64,000 nucleotides of DNA, taken from the NCBI GenBank assembly GCA_013201395.1, contig JABMJD010000001.1, positions 1 to 64,000 of the forward strand, in the 5' to 3' direction. A program made the translations under genes and the position numbers. The notes under the pieces are model-generated. The model was not told the DNA's origin, did no database searches, and saw nothing but the letters and a program-made list of their open reading frames with translations. Source of the DNA: Candidatus Syntrophopropionicum ammoniitolerans. GTDB taxonomy: Bacteria; Bacillota; Desulfotomaculia; Desulfotomaculales; Pelotomaculaceae. Of this stretch, positions 42,587 through 52,107 are shown one piece after another; the first letter of the stretch is position 1, and each line of letters opens with the position of its first letter.

Positions 42587-44575
42587 TTGGAGAATAGAGT
42601 AAAGATCACGGACACTACCTTGCGTGATGCCCATCAGAGTCTCTGGGCCACAAGGATGCGCACTGCAGATATGCTGCCCATTGCCGAGAAATTAGATAAT
42701 ATCGGCTATCATTCCCTGGAGGTGTGGGGTGGGAATACCTTTGATGTTGGTTTACGATACCTGAACGAAGATCCCTGGGATAGGCTGCGCCAGTTGAAAA
42801 AAATTATCCGTAAAACACCTTTGCAAATGATGATCAGGGGCCAGTCACTGGTCGGCTATCAACAGTATCCGGATGATGTGGTGGAGGCATATATCAACAA
42901 ATCCGTGGAAAACGGCATTAGTATTATTAGAATATATGATGCCTTAAATGATGTACGCAACCTGGAGACAGCCATACAGTCGGCAAAAAAAGCCGGCGCC
43001 CATGTCCAGGCCGCCATGGTGTATACAGTAAGCCCAATTCATACTAACGAGCATTATACAGAGTTGGCCCGGCATTTGGCTGAAATGGGGGCGGATTCGA
43101 TTTGTATTAAGGATACGGCTGGTCTTTTGGGCCCCTACAACGCCTATGAGCTGGTAAAATCCCTAAAGAAAAACCACGACCTTCCTGTGCAGCTGCACTG
43201 TCACTACATTGGGGGGTTGGCGGTAGGTACCTATCTGAAAGCAGCTGAAGCGGGCGCTGATCTAATCGACACTGCTACAGTGCCTCTGGCTTTTGGCGCT
43301 TCCCAGCCGCCGGTAGAAACTGTCGTGCGTGCTCTGCACGGTTCCAGCCGGGATACGCAGCTTGATATCCACAAGCTATTTGAAATTGCGGAATATTTTG
43401 AGGAGATGAGAAAGGAAAAAGGCTTCAAACGTGGTGTGACCAGGATAAATGATATGCGTGTTTTTGATCACCACGTTCCGGGGGGCGCCATATCTAACCT
43501 GGTCACCCAGCTGGAGGAGCAAAAGGCCCTCTACCGCCTGGGCGAGGTTTTGGAGGAAATCCCCCGGGTGATAGAAGACCTGGGTTATCCACCCCTGGTT
43601 ACACCGACCAGCCAAATTGTCGGTACCCAGGCAGTACTTAATGTTTTAACTGGGGAACGCTATAAGCTGGTTCCGGGTGAGGTGCGTGACTATATCCGGG
43701 GTTATTATGGTCGGCCTCCGGCCCCCATCAACCAGGATATCGCCCGCAAGGTTCTAAGGGATCGTACGGCCATCAGCGACAAGCCTTCAGATCTATTGGA
43801 GCCTAGAATGGAAAAACTGCGGAGTGAATTGGCAGACCAGGTTACCAGGGAAGAAGATCTGATTTCATATGCCCTGTTCCCCCAGGTAGCCAGGCGGTTT
43901 TTCGAATTTAAGCGTAACGGTGGCTTCCAGAAGGGGCAAAACTATCAGGTGAGAGAGAACCTGCCCAAGTTAGAAAGAAATATATCGGTGGCGCCGGAAA
44001 AGGCTCCCGCCGGGAAAAAGGCAGGTGGCCCGAAAGAAACAACCCCGCAAGGGCAGAAGGCAAGTAGGGCGGCAGATTCCGATACTGCTAAGGAGGTAGG
44101 GGAATTGAATGTATCTGATGTCAAAGACCTAATTAAGTTTATCGGTGATACAGATATTACTGAGGTATCCTTGGAAAGTGCTGGTGTCAAGCTATCAGTC
44201 AGAAAAGGTGGTTTTCAGGCGGCAGAGGTGCCTGTGCGGTTAAATGCACCGCCGGCCAATGGAGCCCAGGTAGAAAAACCTGCTGCTGCGGAGGACCTAT
44301 CCGAGCAGATAGCAGATGAATCTCAGGCCGAAGATGGACTACAACCCGTCATTGCGCCCATGGTAGGTACCTTTTATGATACCCCGTCACCGGAATCGGA
44401 TCCCTATGTCCAGGTGGGGGATCAGATCAAAAAAGGACAGGTCCTATGTATTATCGAAGCAATGAAGCTGATGAATGAAATTAAATCCGAATATGATGGC
44501 GAAATTGTGGAGGTAAAGGTGGAAAGGGGCCAGCCGGTGGAATACGGCCAGGTGATTTTCCTGATTAAGGAATAA
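42587..44575 (+). CDS. pycB: Pyruvate carboxylase subunit B fused to a BCCP-type biotinyl domain
   Basis: The protein (about 662 aa from TTG 42587; GGGGGG 7 nt upstream) carries a carboxyltransferase domain ([40 protein letters not shown]) and the conserved carboxylase domain to about 460. A Pro/Ala-rich linker follows. Then comes an AccB-like N-terminal element ([20 protein letters not shown]) and a biotinyl domain ([20 protein letters not shown]; biotin Lys627 in EAMKLM). It transfers carboxyl from biotin to pyruvate (oxaloacetate formation) or acts in reverse. The next gene encodes the biotin carboxylase, making a two-subunit enzyme. The AccB-like portion leaves an alternative acyl-CoA role open. 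Confidence 0.88.
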   Translation: MENRVKITDTTLRDAHQSLWATRMRTADMLPIAEKLDNIGYHSLEVWGGNTFDVGLRYLNEDPWDRLRQLKKIIRKTPLQMMIRGQSLVGYQQYPDDVVEAYINKSVENGISIIRIYDALNDVRNLETAIQSAKKAGAHVQAAMVYTVSPIHTNEHYTELARHLAEMGADSICIKDTAGLLGPYNAYELVKSLKKNHDLPVQLHCHYIGGLAVGTYLKAAEAGADLIDTATVPLAFGASQPPVETVVRALHGSSRDTQLDIHKLFEIAEYFEEMRKEKGFKRGVTRINDMRVFDHHVPGGAISNLVTQLEEQKALYRLGEVLEEIPRVIEDLGYPPLVTPTSQIVGTQAVLNVLTGERYKLVPGEVRDYIRGYYGRPPAPINQDIARKVLRDRTAISDKPSDLLEPRMEKLRSELADQVTREEDLISYALFPQVARRFFEFKRNGGFQKGQNYQVRENLPKLERNISVAPEKAPAGKKAGGPKETTPQGQKASRAADSDTAKEVGELNVSDVKDLIKFIGDTDITEVSLESAGVKLSVRKGGFQAAEVPVRLNAPPANGAQVEKPAAAEDLSEQIADESQAEDGLQPVIAPMVGTFYDTPSPESDPYVQVGDQIKKGQVLCIIEAMKLMNEIKSEYDGEIVEVKVERGQPVEYGQVIFLIKE

Positions 44576-44616
44576 TGAACATGCAACCAGGTTTAATCAA
44601 TTCCATGGAGGGAAAA

Positions 44617-45963
44617 ATGTTTAAAAAAATCCTGATTGCCAATCGCGGTGAAATAGCTGTGCGGGTAATCCGGGCCTGCCGGGAAATGGGCATCAGTACT
44701 GTTGCTGTGTATTCTGAGGCGGATCGGGATAGCTTGCATGTGTGGTGGGCGGATGAGGCCTTTTGTATTGGACCGGCGCCCTCCGCCAAGAGCTACCTTA
44801 ACTTTACAAACATTATCAGCGCTGCGATCCTTTCCGGGGCGGAGGCTATTCACCCCGGCTATGGTTTTCTAGCAGAAAATGCTGATTTTTCCGAAGTGTG
44901 TGCCAAATGCGGTCTGACCTTTATTGGGCCCCCGGCCCAGGCGATCCAACGGATGGGGGAAAAGGCCTTAGCCAGGGAAACTATGATCCGTGCGGGAATT
45001 CCTATAGTGCCGGGATCCGATGGTGTGATCCGGGATATGGACAAGGCTTTTGAAACAGCAGACCAAATTGGCTACCCGGTGATGGTCAAGGCCAGCCTGG
45101 GTGGCGGCGGCCGGGGCATGCGCATAGTGCAGAGCCCGGAAGATTTGAAAAATGCCGTGGCTACTGCCAAATCCGAGGCACAGTCTGCTTTTGGCAACGA
45201 TGAGATGTATATGGAGAAATATTTAGAAGAGCCCAGGCACATTGAGTTTCAAATTATTGGGGACATGCATGGCCACATTGTACATCTGGGTGAGAGGGAT
45301 TGCTCCATCCAGAGGCGCAACCAAAAAGTGATTGAGGAGGCGCCGTCCAGCGCCCTAACACCGGAACTGAGAGCCCAGATGGGTGAAGTAGCTTTGCAGG
45401 CAGCCAGGGCCGTTAACTATTATAGCGCCGGCACTGTGGAGTTTTTGTTTGATAAAAACCATAATTTTTATTTCATGGAGATGAACACCAGGATCCAGGT
45501 GGAACACCCGGTTACCGAACTGGTCACCGGCATTGATCTGATTAAAGAACAGATTCGGGTGGCCGCCGGTGAGGAACTGGGATTTACCCAGGAGGATGTG
45601 GCCATCAACGGCCATGCTATTGAATGCCGGATCAACACTGAAGACCCTGATCATGGCTTTAGGCCCTGTTCAGGTAAAATTGACAGATATATACCGCCCG
45701 GTGGACCCGGGGTGCGGGTTGATAGTGCCCTTTACACCGGATATACAATACCTCCTTACTACGATTCCCTGATCGGTAAGTTAGTTGTTTGGGGCCGGGA
45801 CAGGCAGGAGGCCATATCCCGTATGCAGCGTTCACTACGGGAGTTTGTGGTTGAGGGTGTCCCCACTACCATACCTTTTCATCAACAGGTATCCGGGAAC
45901 GCCTTTTTCCGCCGCGGTGAAATCTATACAAATTTTATCCAGCGGCGTATTTTAGCTGAATAG
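44617..45963 (+). CDS. accC: Biotin carboxylase (acetyl-CoA/pyruvate carboxylase subunit A)
   Basis: This ATP-grasp enzyme carboxylates the biotin of the preceding gene product. From ATG 44617 (GGAGGG upstream) it has 448 aa, standard for AccC. Motifs are [20 protein letters not shown], the glycine-rich [34 protein letters not shown], and [20 protein letters not shown]. The track start at 44575 adds 14 residues without support. The pairing with pycB suggests a two-subunit pyruvate carboxylase (PycA/PycB). Confidence 0.95.
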   Translation: MFKKILIANRGEIAVRVIRACREMGISTVAVYSEADRDSLHVWWADEAFCIGPAPSAKSYLNFTNIISAAILSGAEAIHPGYGFLAENADFSEVCAKCGLTFIGPPAQAIQRMGEKALARETMIRAGIPIVPGSDGVIRDMDKAFETADQIGYPVMVKASLGGGGRGMRIVQSPEDLKNAVATAKSEAQSAFGNDEMYMEKYLEEPRHIEFQIIGDMHGHIVHLGERDCSIQRRNQKVIEEAPSSALTPELRAQMGEVALQAARAVNYYSAGTVEFLFDKNHNFYFMEMNTRIQVEHPVTELVTGIDLIKEQIRVAAGEELGFTQEDVAINGHAIECRINTEDPDHGFRPCSGKIDRYIPPGGPGVRVDSALYTGYTIPPYYDSLIGKLVVWGRDRQEAISRMQRSLREFVVEGVPTTIPFHQQVSGNAFFRRGEIYTNFIQRRILAE

Positions 45964-46130
45964 TAAAAACGGTTTGTGTTTGCGTTAATTTACCATATTT
46001 GCTATAATAAACGTGCTAAATTTGCCGGAAAATCAGTAGTTTTTACCTAAAACAACAATGTTGGGGAACAGGAAGCGTTGTCCATAGTAAATAGTCCCGT
46101 TTGGGCCATGTATCAGTTGGAGGTGTAGAG

Positions 46131-46529
46131 ATGGAACACAGCGAAATTGCCAGTGAAGAGCATACAAGTTTGGGCACAATTAGGATTGCCGATGATGTGG
46201 TCAAGGTCATTGCCGGGCTGGCGGCCATAGAAATAAAAGGGGTAGCCGGCATGAGCGGTGGTTTTGCAGGCGGCATCGTGGAAATGCTGGGCAAAAAAAA
46301 CCTGTCCAAGGGCATTAAGGTGGAGGTAGGGGAAAAAGAGGCAGCCATAGATCTCTCGGTGATAATGGATTATGGGGTGCGCATCCCTGATATTGCTGCC
46401 CAAATACAGGAAAATGTAAAAAGTGCTGTTGAACGGATGACCGGGCTGGCAGTTGTTGAGGCTAATGTTAATGTGCAGGGAGTTGCTTTTGCTTCTGATT
46501 TAAAGGAAGAAGAGCATAGGGTTAGATAA
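46131..46529 (+). CDS. Asp23/Gls24 family envelope stress protein
   Basis: The product (132 aa from ATG 46131, GGAGGTG upstream) shows the Asp23 pattern GTIRIADDVVKVIAGLAAIE, VAGMSGGFAGGI and MDYGVRIPDIAAQIQENVKS. Family members polymerise next to the membrane, held by AmaP, which is encoded by the next gene. The cluster asp23-amaP-DUF2273-nusB is standard in this lineage. Confidence 0.94.
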   Translation: MEHSEIASEEHTSLGTIRIADDVVKVIAGLAAIEIKGVAGMSGGFAGGIVEMLGKKNLSKGIKVEVGEKEAAIDLSVIMDYGVRIPDIAAQIQENVKSAVERMTGLAVVEANVNVQGVAFASDLKEEEHRVR

Positions 46530-46541
46530 TGCTGAGTCAAT

Positions 46542-46568
46542 CCCCCTTACGAGGGGGTTAATTTTTAA
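46542..46568 (+). terminator. Hairpin between asp23 and amaP
   Basis: The stem CCCCC/GGGGG with the loop TTACGA is followed by TTAATTTTTAA. It may be a partial terminator that lowers amaP expression relative to asp23. Confidence 0.5.
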
Positions 46569-46581
46569 GGGGGTCGGCTGG

Positions 46582-47118
46582 GTGAGTCCTTTCGATCGGG
46601 TTATATTTGCTATTTATTCTGTTTTTATTACCTTGTTGCTGATCCTTTTTTCATCGGTTGCCCTGGGTTGGAAAGCGCCTGCCGACCTGCTCAGGTATGT
46701 TTTTCACCCCGGCCGGCAGGAAGTTTTCTGGACCCTGGGAGCAATTGTAGTATTAATTAGCATCAGGCTTTTCTGGGTCAGTATTTTCGGTGCCGGAAAG
46801 GGTGGTCGTCACGTGGTATTGGCGGAAAATGCCCTGGGCCAGGTGAATTTATCCTTGAGCGCTGTAGAGGACCTGGCAAACAAGGTAGCGGGGCGCATCA
46901 ATGGGGTCAGAGAGGTTAGCTCACGGATATTTGGGGTCCCCCAGGGTGTGGGTTTAAAGGTGCGGGCTTCCGTAACCCCGGATATCAATGTGCCCGACGT
47001 TTCGGCAGAAATGCAAAACATGATTAAGGAAAAGGTGCTGGAAATCACCGGGTTGCAGGTCAGCATTGTCGAGGTGCATATCCAAAGCATTTCTGTGAAG
47101 AAGCCCCGGGTTGAATAG
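46582..47118 (+). CDS. amaP: Alkaline shock response membrane anchor protein AmaP
   Basis: This 178-aa protein has two N-terminal membrane helices (VIFAIYSVFITLLLILFSSV and VFWTLGAIVVLISIRLFWVS) and an Asp23-like soluble domain (ENALGQVNLSLSAVEDLANK, VKVRASVTPDINVPDVS-like pattern). It anchors Asp23 to the membrane. The start is GTG 46582. Confidence 0.9.
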   Translation: MSPFDRVIFAIYSVFITLLLILFSSVALGWKAPADLLRYVFHPGRQEVFWTLGAIVVLISIRLFWVSIFGAGKGGRHVVLAENALGQVNLSLSAVEDLANKVAGRINGVREVSSRIFGVPQGVGLKVRASVTPDINVPDVSAEMQNMIKEKVLEITGLQVSIVEVHIQSISVKKPRVE

Positions 47119-47141
47119 ACGGCAAGGAAAGGGCGGGTTAA

Positions 47142-47357
47142 ATGGGCATATTTTTGGAATTTCTTGAAAAACACCCGGGCAAGATTATTGGCATCCTGCT
47201 GGGGCTAATTTTTGGCTGGTTTGCTATTACCTATGGTTTGTTTAAGGCTCTTTTTGTTTCTGCCTGTATTGTTGGCGGCTATTATATCGGCAAAAGGTTG
47301 GACGACAAGGTAGACCTAAGGACAGTGTTCGCCAGGTTTTTTGGCGAGCACCAGTAA
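47142..47357 (+). CDS. DUF2273 small membrane protein
   Basis: This 71-aa protein has two membrane helices with the family pattern KHPGKIIGILLGLIFGWFAI and SACIVGGYYIGKRLDDKVDL. DUF2273 proteins accompany Asp23/AmaP; their function is unknown. Confidence 0.88.
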   Translation: MGIFLEFLEKHPGKIIGILLGLIFGWFAITYGLFKALFVSACIVGGYYIGKRLDDKVDLRTVFARFFGEHQ

Positions 47358-47421
47358 AAAAAGCTTCTAAGGGAATATTATAATTATAGTTTGTATTTCA
47401 CATTAACCACCAGGAGGAACA

Positions 47422-47880
47422 ATGAGCAGAAGAAAAGCTAGAAAAAGGGCGCTCCAGGTGCTGTTTCAGGTTGATATCGGCAGTGTAGATCCTGGGAAAG
47501 CAATAGAATATATGGATGAGGAATTTGGCAAGGTGGCAGATAATGAGGACTTTGCCGGACAACTTATTTATGGTGTGCTGGCAAACCTGGCGCCAATTGA
47601 TCAAATTATTGCCCGGGTAAGTAAAGACTGGAAACCTGATCGAATGGCCAATGTAGACCGGAATTTAATGCGGTTGGCCCTCTATGAAATGTTTTTTTGC
47701 CATGACATTCCCAATAATGTCTCGGTGAACGAAGCCATTGATATCGGCAAAATATTTGGTGGGGCTGATTCAGGCAAATTTATTAACGGTATCCTGGGGA
47801 AGGTGATTGAAAACATTGAGAAATATACCCCTGAAGAAATTTTAAATAGTAACCTGCCGCCCAGCAACAGCCCGGTTTAA
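47422..47880 (+). CDS. nusB: Transcription antitermination factor NusB
   Basis: NusB binds boxA RNA with NusE in antitermination complexes on rRNA operons. The 152-aa all-helical protein has RRKARKRALQVLFQVDIG at the start and the signature VSVNEAIDIGKIFGGADSGK followed by FINGILGKV. AGGAGG precedes the ATG. A terminator follows. Confidence 0.96.
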   Translation: MSRRKARKRALQVLFQVDIGSVDPGKAIEYMDEEFGKVADNEDFAGQLIYGVLANLAPIDQIIARVSKDWKPDRMANVDRNLMRLALYEMFFCHDIPNNVSVNEAIDIGKIFGGADSGKFINGILGKVIENIEKYTPEEILNSNLPPSNSPV

Positions 47881-47918
47881 GATTAGGTTTGATCAAAATA
47901 CAAACCGGATCAAATTGG

Positions 47919-47939
47919 ACCACCTGACGGTGGTTTTTT
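47919..47939 (+). terminator. Rho-independent terminator after nusB
   Basis: ACCACC-TGAC-GGTGGT is followed by TTTTT. It ends the asp23-nusB transcription unit. Confidence 0.85.
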
Positions 47940-48054
47940 AAATACTATTGTTCGAGACAGAAGGATTTAATAGGCTACTCTAGAATAGATATGCCATAAT
48001 CCGGTTTGTATTGGGACCCAAGTAGGGATTATGCTGCCGGAAGGGGTGATTTTG

Positions 48055-49296
48055 TTGCGTATATTAACAGTGAGGGACCTAACAGAATATATTAAAAACC
48101 TGGTCGACAATGATTATCTTCTGGCAAATGTTTGGGTCAAAGGTGAAATATCCAATTTTAAAGCTGCCTCTTCCGGGCATTTATATTTTACTCTGAAGGA
48201 TCAGTCCGGCACCCTGAGGGTGGTTATGTTTCGTTCCAAAAGCCGGTCTCTGGTCTTCCGTCCCGGTAACGGTATGGCTGTGATCGTACGAGGTTATATT
48301 TCTGTTTATGAGCGTGATGGACTATATCAGCTTTATGCCGGGGAAATGCAGCCTGACGGGGCCGGGGCATTGCATCTGGCCTTTGAACAACTAAAAGAAA
48401 GGTTGCGGGAGGAAGGCCTTTTTGATCAGAAACACAAGAAACCTCTGCCTTTACTACCACACCGGATTGGGGTTGTTACTTCTTTAACGGGGGCGGCGGT
48501 GAGAGATATAGTGGAAATAATCAGACGCCGCTGGCCCGGGCTGCAGATCATTATCGTGCCTGTCCTGGTCCAGGGCGAAAGCGCCCCGGCGGATATCGCC
48601 GCCGGTATCCGTCTTTTGAACAGGTGGGGTCAGGCGGATTTGATTATTGCCGGTCGCGGCGGCGGTTCACTGGAGGAGCTCTGGGCTTTTAATACCGAGG
48701 TAGTAGCCCGCAGTATTTTTAAATCGAAAATACCGATTATTTCCGCCGTGGGACACGAAACAGACTACACCATCGCAGATTTTGTTGCCGATGCCCGGGC
48801 TGCGACCCCATCTGCAGCAGCGGAAATGGCTGTACCCGATAAAAAGGAAACAGATCGCTACCTGGGGGCTTTAAACAGCCGTTTGCATAGTGCTGTGATT
48901 GATCAGGCGGCAAGGTACAAGCAACGACTCCGCGCCTGTTTAACCAGCCGTGTTTTTACCAGGCCGGTGGATGTGATCTGCGGTACCAGGCAACAATCCC
49001 TTGATTTTATGCGCCACCGTCTGCAGCAGGCTATTACCGGCCTAACAGGGCAAGAAGAAAAAAGACTGGCCATCCTGGCCGGTAAACTACAGGCCTTAAG
49101 CCCTCTGGCTACCCTGGCCAGAGGGTACAGTATTTGTACTACTGCCGATGGCAAAAAGGTGATCACCAGTGCCGCTAATGTGGAAATTGGCAGTAGACTG
49201 GCTTTGCAGCTGCAAAAGGGCATATTGGAATGTGTTGTAAAAAGGAAAAATGAGAAATTAGCAAAAGGGGAACAAATAAATGGCAACCATCATTGA
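48055..49296 (+). CDS. xseA: Exodeoxyribonuclease VII large subunit
   Basis: XseA with XseB forms exonuclease VII, which degrades single-stranded DNA. The protein (413 aa from TTG 48055; ORF open from ATG 48031) starts RILTVRDLTEYIKNLVDNDY with an OB fold (VWVKGEISNFKAASSGHLYF). The catalytic region is RIGVVTSLTGAAVRDIVEII, LIIAGRGGGSLEELWAFN and ISAVGHETDYTIADFVAD. The GGAAGGGGTGAT just upstream favours 48055. Its end overlaps folD by 17 nt. Confidence 0.95.
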   Translation: MRILTVRDLTEYIKNLVDNDYLLANVWVKGEISNFKAASSGHLYFTLKDQSGTLRVVMFRSKSRSLVFRPGNGMAVIVRGYISVYERDGLYQLYAGEMQPDGAGALHLAFEQLKERLREEGLFDQKHKKPLPLLPHRIGVVTSLTGAAVRDIVEIIRRRWPGLQIIIVPVLVQGESAPADIAAGIRLLNRWGQADLIIAGRGGGSLEELWAFNTEVVARSIFKSKIPIISAVGHETDYTIADFVADARAATPSAAAEMAVPDKKETDRYLGALNSRLHSAVIDQAARYKQRLRACLTSRVFTRPVDVICGTRQQSLDFMRHRLQQAITGLTGQEEKRLAILAGKLQALSPLATLARGYSICTTADGKKVITSAANVEIGSRLALQLQKGILECVVKRKNEKLAKGEQINGNHH

Positions 49297-50143
49297 AGGG
49301 AAAAAAGTGGCAGCAGCTATTAGGGAAGAAGTCAAGGAGGCCGTAGCCGGATTACGAGATGGGGGCCTCTGCCCCAGGCTAGCTGTTGTTTTAGTAGGGG
49401 ACGACCTGGCCTCCGTGTTGTATTCCCGTTCTATAAAAAAAGCCTGTGGCGCGGTTGCAGTGGAATGCGAATTATTTAAAATGCCCGCAGAATCCTCTGA
49501 AGACGAGGTTGTAGATCTACTGAAAAGACTAAATACAGATGATAGTATCCATGGGATCATGCTGGAGCTGCCTTTGCCGCCGGGAATGAACAAACAAAAG
49601 GTACTCCAGGCTATTTCACCACTCAAGGATGTAGACGGTGTTCACCCGATTAACAAAGGCTATATACTCAGTAACGGTGTGGGACTTTTTCCGACCACAC
49701 CCCAAAGTTGCATTGAAATAATGCTCCGTAACGGGATCGAAATTAGCGGCAAACACGCTGTACTCGTGGGCCGCGGTGAAACAGTGGGCAAACCCCTTAT
49801 TTTTATGATGCTCAACCAGAACGCCACAGTTACTGTCTGTCATACCAGGACTAAAGATTTGCCTTACCACACCCGCCAGGCAGATATATTAATATCGGCA
49901 GTGGGAAAGGCGGGGATGGTTACTGCCGATATGGTTAAACCCGGGGCCATTGTTGTAGACGCGGGTATAAACAGCAAACCCGGCGGAGGCATCTGTGGTG
50001 ATGTTGACTTCGTTAATGTAGAAAAAGTGGCCGGGGCAATTTCACCAGTACCCGGCGGTGTGGGCAGTATTACTACCAGTTTGATTTTGAAAAATATTAT
50101 AAAAGCCATCGAGCTGCAAAAAAACGCCAAGAATTGTATTTAA
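49280..50143 (+). CDS. folD: Bifunctional methylenetetrahydrofolate dehydrogenase/cyclohydrolase
   Basis: FolD interconverts methylene-, methenyl- and formyl-tetrahydrofolate. In acetogen-like metabolism it also serves the methyl branch of the Wood-Ljungdahl pathway. The 287-aa protein has the catalytic Lys region YSRSIKKACG, the QLPLPP-type block LELPLPPGMNKQKVLQAISP, KDVDGVHPINKG, and the nucleotide motif VGRGETVGKPLIFMMLNQNA. The final PGGVGSITTSLILKN is diagnostic. Confidence 0.97.
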   Translation: MATIIEGKKVAAAIREEVKEAVAGLRDGGLCPRLAVVLVGDDLASVLYSRSIKKACGAVAVECELFKMPAESSEDEVVDLLKRLNTDDSIHGIMLELPLPPGMNKQKVLQAISPLKDVDGVHPINKGYILSNGVGLFPTTPQSCIEIMLRNGIEISGKHAVLVGRGETVGKPLIFMMLNQNATVTVCHTRTKDLPYHTRQADILISAVGKAGMVTADMVKPGAIVVDAGINSKPGGGICGDVDFVNVEKVAGAISPVPGGVGSITTSLILKNIIKAIELQKNAKNCI

Positions 50144-50194
50144 ATCAATGGTTTTTTTAGGTATAATGGAGAAAAGCACGGTTTGGAGGGAGTT

Positions 50195-50467
50195 ATGGCA
50201 GAAAAAGATAAGGTTGTCCTCAGTTTTGATCAGGCAATTTCCCAGTTGGAAGATGTTGTACAGGAATTGGAAGGCGGCGGGCTTTCTCTAGAGAAAGCGC
50301 TGGAATTATTTGCTCAAGGCATTGAGCTATCCCGTATATGCAGTCGGAATCTGCAAGCTGCCGAACAGCGTATAGCAATCCTGACCAAGGATGAGGGTGA
50401 GGGGTTGTTTCTAGAAGATATCGATTCCCTACCTGCTACGTCGGAAGGAAATAGAAGTGGATTTTAA
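50195..50467 (+). CDS. xseB: Exodeoxyribonuclease VII small subunit
   Basis: XseB is the small helical subunit of exonuclease VII. From ATG 50195 (GGAGGGAG upstream) it has 90 aa with SFDQAISQLEDVVQELEGGG and LSLEKALELFAQGIELSRIC, the family core. The acidic tail extends past the usual 75-80 aa and overlaps ispA by 11 nt. Confidence 0.95.
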   Translation: MAEKDKVVLSFDQAISQLEDVVQELEGGGLSLEKALELFAQGIELSRICSRNLQAAEQRIAILTKDEGEGLFLEDIDSLPATSEGNRSGF

Positions 50468-51338
50468 AGAAGAATTCAATAAAAAGGCCGCTGTTGTTAA
50501 TGAAGCCCTGGAGGGTTTTATGCCCTCGCCGGATGCCTATCCGCCCCTGATCCACCGGGCTATGCGCTACAGTGTGCTGGGTGGCGGGAAAAGGCTCAGG
50601 CCGGTCTTGCTGTTGGCGGCAGCGGAAATGGCCGGGGGAAGGACCCGGGATGTAATGCCGGCTGCCTGCGCAGTGGAGCTGATCCATTCCTACTCCCTCA
50701 TACATGATGACCTGCCCTTGATGGACAACGATGATTACCGGCGGGGCAAGCTTACCAACCATAAGGTTTATGGTGAAACTGTGGCCCTTTTGGCCGGCGA
50801 CGCTTTGCTGACCCTGGCTTTTTTATTATTGACGAAATGCAGGACAGACTATCCCCAGGATCTTGTCCGGGTGATTGGTGAAACAGCAGCCGGTGCCGGC
50901 ACCGGGGGGTTGATCGGTGGCCAGGTGGTAGACACCTTTTCAGTGGACAAAGAAATAGACACGAGCATATTAGAATATATCCATCGTAATAAGACCGGCT
51001 CCCTTTATCGGGTGGCAGTCAGGTGCGGGGCAATCCTGGCCGGCGCCGGCGAAAAGGATTTGGATTGTCTTACTGAATATGCAGAATATTTAGGCCTGGC
51101 ATTTCAGATCAAGGATGATATTCTTGATGTCACGGGAGATGAAAAAAGGCTGGGCAAACCGGTGGGTAGTGACAAAAGAAATAAGAAAGCCACTTATCCG
51201 GCCCTGTTTGGCCTGGAAGGCGCCAAAAATAAAGCCCGGTTGGCGGTAAAAAAAGCAGAGGAAGCCCTGGAACCCTTTGGTAGTGAGGCTGATTTTCTCC
51301 GGCTACTTGTAGAGTATGTGATAAATCGCGACTTTTAA
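50457..51338 (+). CDS. ispA: Polyprenyl (farnesyl) diphosphate synthase
   Basis: IspA condenses isopentenyl diphosphate with allylic diphosphates to farnesyl (or geranyl) diphosphate. The 293-aa protein has the first Asp-rich motif HDDLPLMDNDDYRRGK, the lysine-binding start MRYSVLGGGKRLRPVL and the second motif FQIKDDILDVTGDEKRLGK. The start is GTG 50457 within xseB. Two genes further on is dxs, so the cluster covers isoprenoid supply. Confidence 0.96.
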   Translation: MDFKEEFNKKAAVVNEALEGFMPSPDAYPPLIHRAMRYSVLGGGKRLRPVLLLAAAEMAGGRTRDVMPAACAVELIHSYSLIHDDLPLMDNDDYRRGKLTNHKVYGETVALLAGDALLTLAFLLLTKCRTDYPQDLVRVIGETAAGAGTGGLIGGQVVDTFSVDKEIDTSILEYIHRNKTGSLYRVAVRCGAILAGAGEKDLDCLTEYAEYLGLAFQIKDDILDVTGDEKRLGKPVGSDKRNKKATYPALFGLEGAKNKARLAVKKAEEALEPFGSEADFLRLLVEYVINRDF

Positions 51339-51413
51339 ATAGTAGACTGGCCGGCATATTCCATCATAGCCGGGGGGTCAGGTGGCAGGTCCGGGCTAGT
51401 TAGTTGTATAATA

Positions 51414-51444
51414 TAGCGGTGTTTGATTATGCATCGCTATTTTG
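51414..51444 (+). terminator. Possible terminator between ispA and the OLE RNA
   Basis: TAGCGGTG pairs with CATCGCTA (8 bp, one G-U, 10-nt loop) and is followed by TTTTGTT. It may partly separate the ispA transcript from the RNA gene, or be a processing site. Confidence 0.5.
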
Positions 51445-51479
51445 TTATAATTAAAAATTGTAAAAGTTTTTACGATAAA

Positions 51480-52085
51480 TGATGCAGTATCCTAGTCAGA
51501 TAAACCTTTTTGAAGGCGGGCCTAAAAATCCGTCAAAGGGCATATCGATGAAGTTCCTGGTGCTGGCTGCTGACGCCCAGTTGGGGGCTGGTACTGGGAG
51601 TTAAGGGGGGAGGGCGACCCGCAATGGCATGCGGGCGTTGACCCTGCCCCCGTGGAGACCCAAGTTTGTGGGTAGTCACACCATTTTTTGGGTGGTCAAC
51701 TATGGCTTGGGATTGAACCTGCATGTGGTTACCGCTGCGTGCAGTGTAGCCTGCCTTGAGTGGGATTGGCGAATTTCTAACGTGCAAAGGCTGTTCATGG
51801 GCCCATGAACGGGTTTTGTTGAATGAAACCTTTCTTGCAAAAGAGGTTAGAAAAGGGAAGTCTGTTGAGGAAAACTCCTAGGCTGTCCGGAATTCTAGGG
51901 CAGGCCGGGGATTGCAGTGTGGACTAAGTGGTAATCTAGCTCCGGAACCGGTAACGGCCGGGAACAGCTTTAAAGGGAAACCGCCGGTTTTGGCGACAGC
52001 CGGCAGTTGTTTGGGAAAACCTGCTAGACCTAAGCCGCAATATTTATCCGGTCTGCTATCATTTATCACATTACATAGGTCGGCT
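51480..52085 (+). ncRNA. OLE RNA (ornate large extremophilic RNA), boundaries approximate
   Basis: The 769 nt between ispA and the next gene contain no credible ORF but are GC-rich and full of helices. Examples are CCCGCA-ATGGCA-TGCGGG, the 18-nt perfect palindrome GTTCATGGGCCCATGAAC at 51793-51810, and GCCGG/CCGGC pairs near 51990. OLE RNA is known to be about 600 nt, to lie between ispA-type isoprenoid genes and oapA-dxs in Bacillus halodurans and many anaerobic Firmicutes, and to bind the membrane protein OapA. The position, length and direct oapA neighbour all fit. The ends were not mapped; identification rests on context and structure, not on a covariance search. Confidence 0.82.
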
Positions 52086-52107
52086 TGCATTTAAGTCCTT
52101 TTTTGAG

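Noticed and set aside
51533-52094. ORFs 51533-51787, 51878-52090 and 51912-52094 in the ispA-oapA gap
   Set aside because: They have no family features, lie on both strands and fall in the structured region assigned to OLE RNA.
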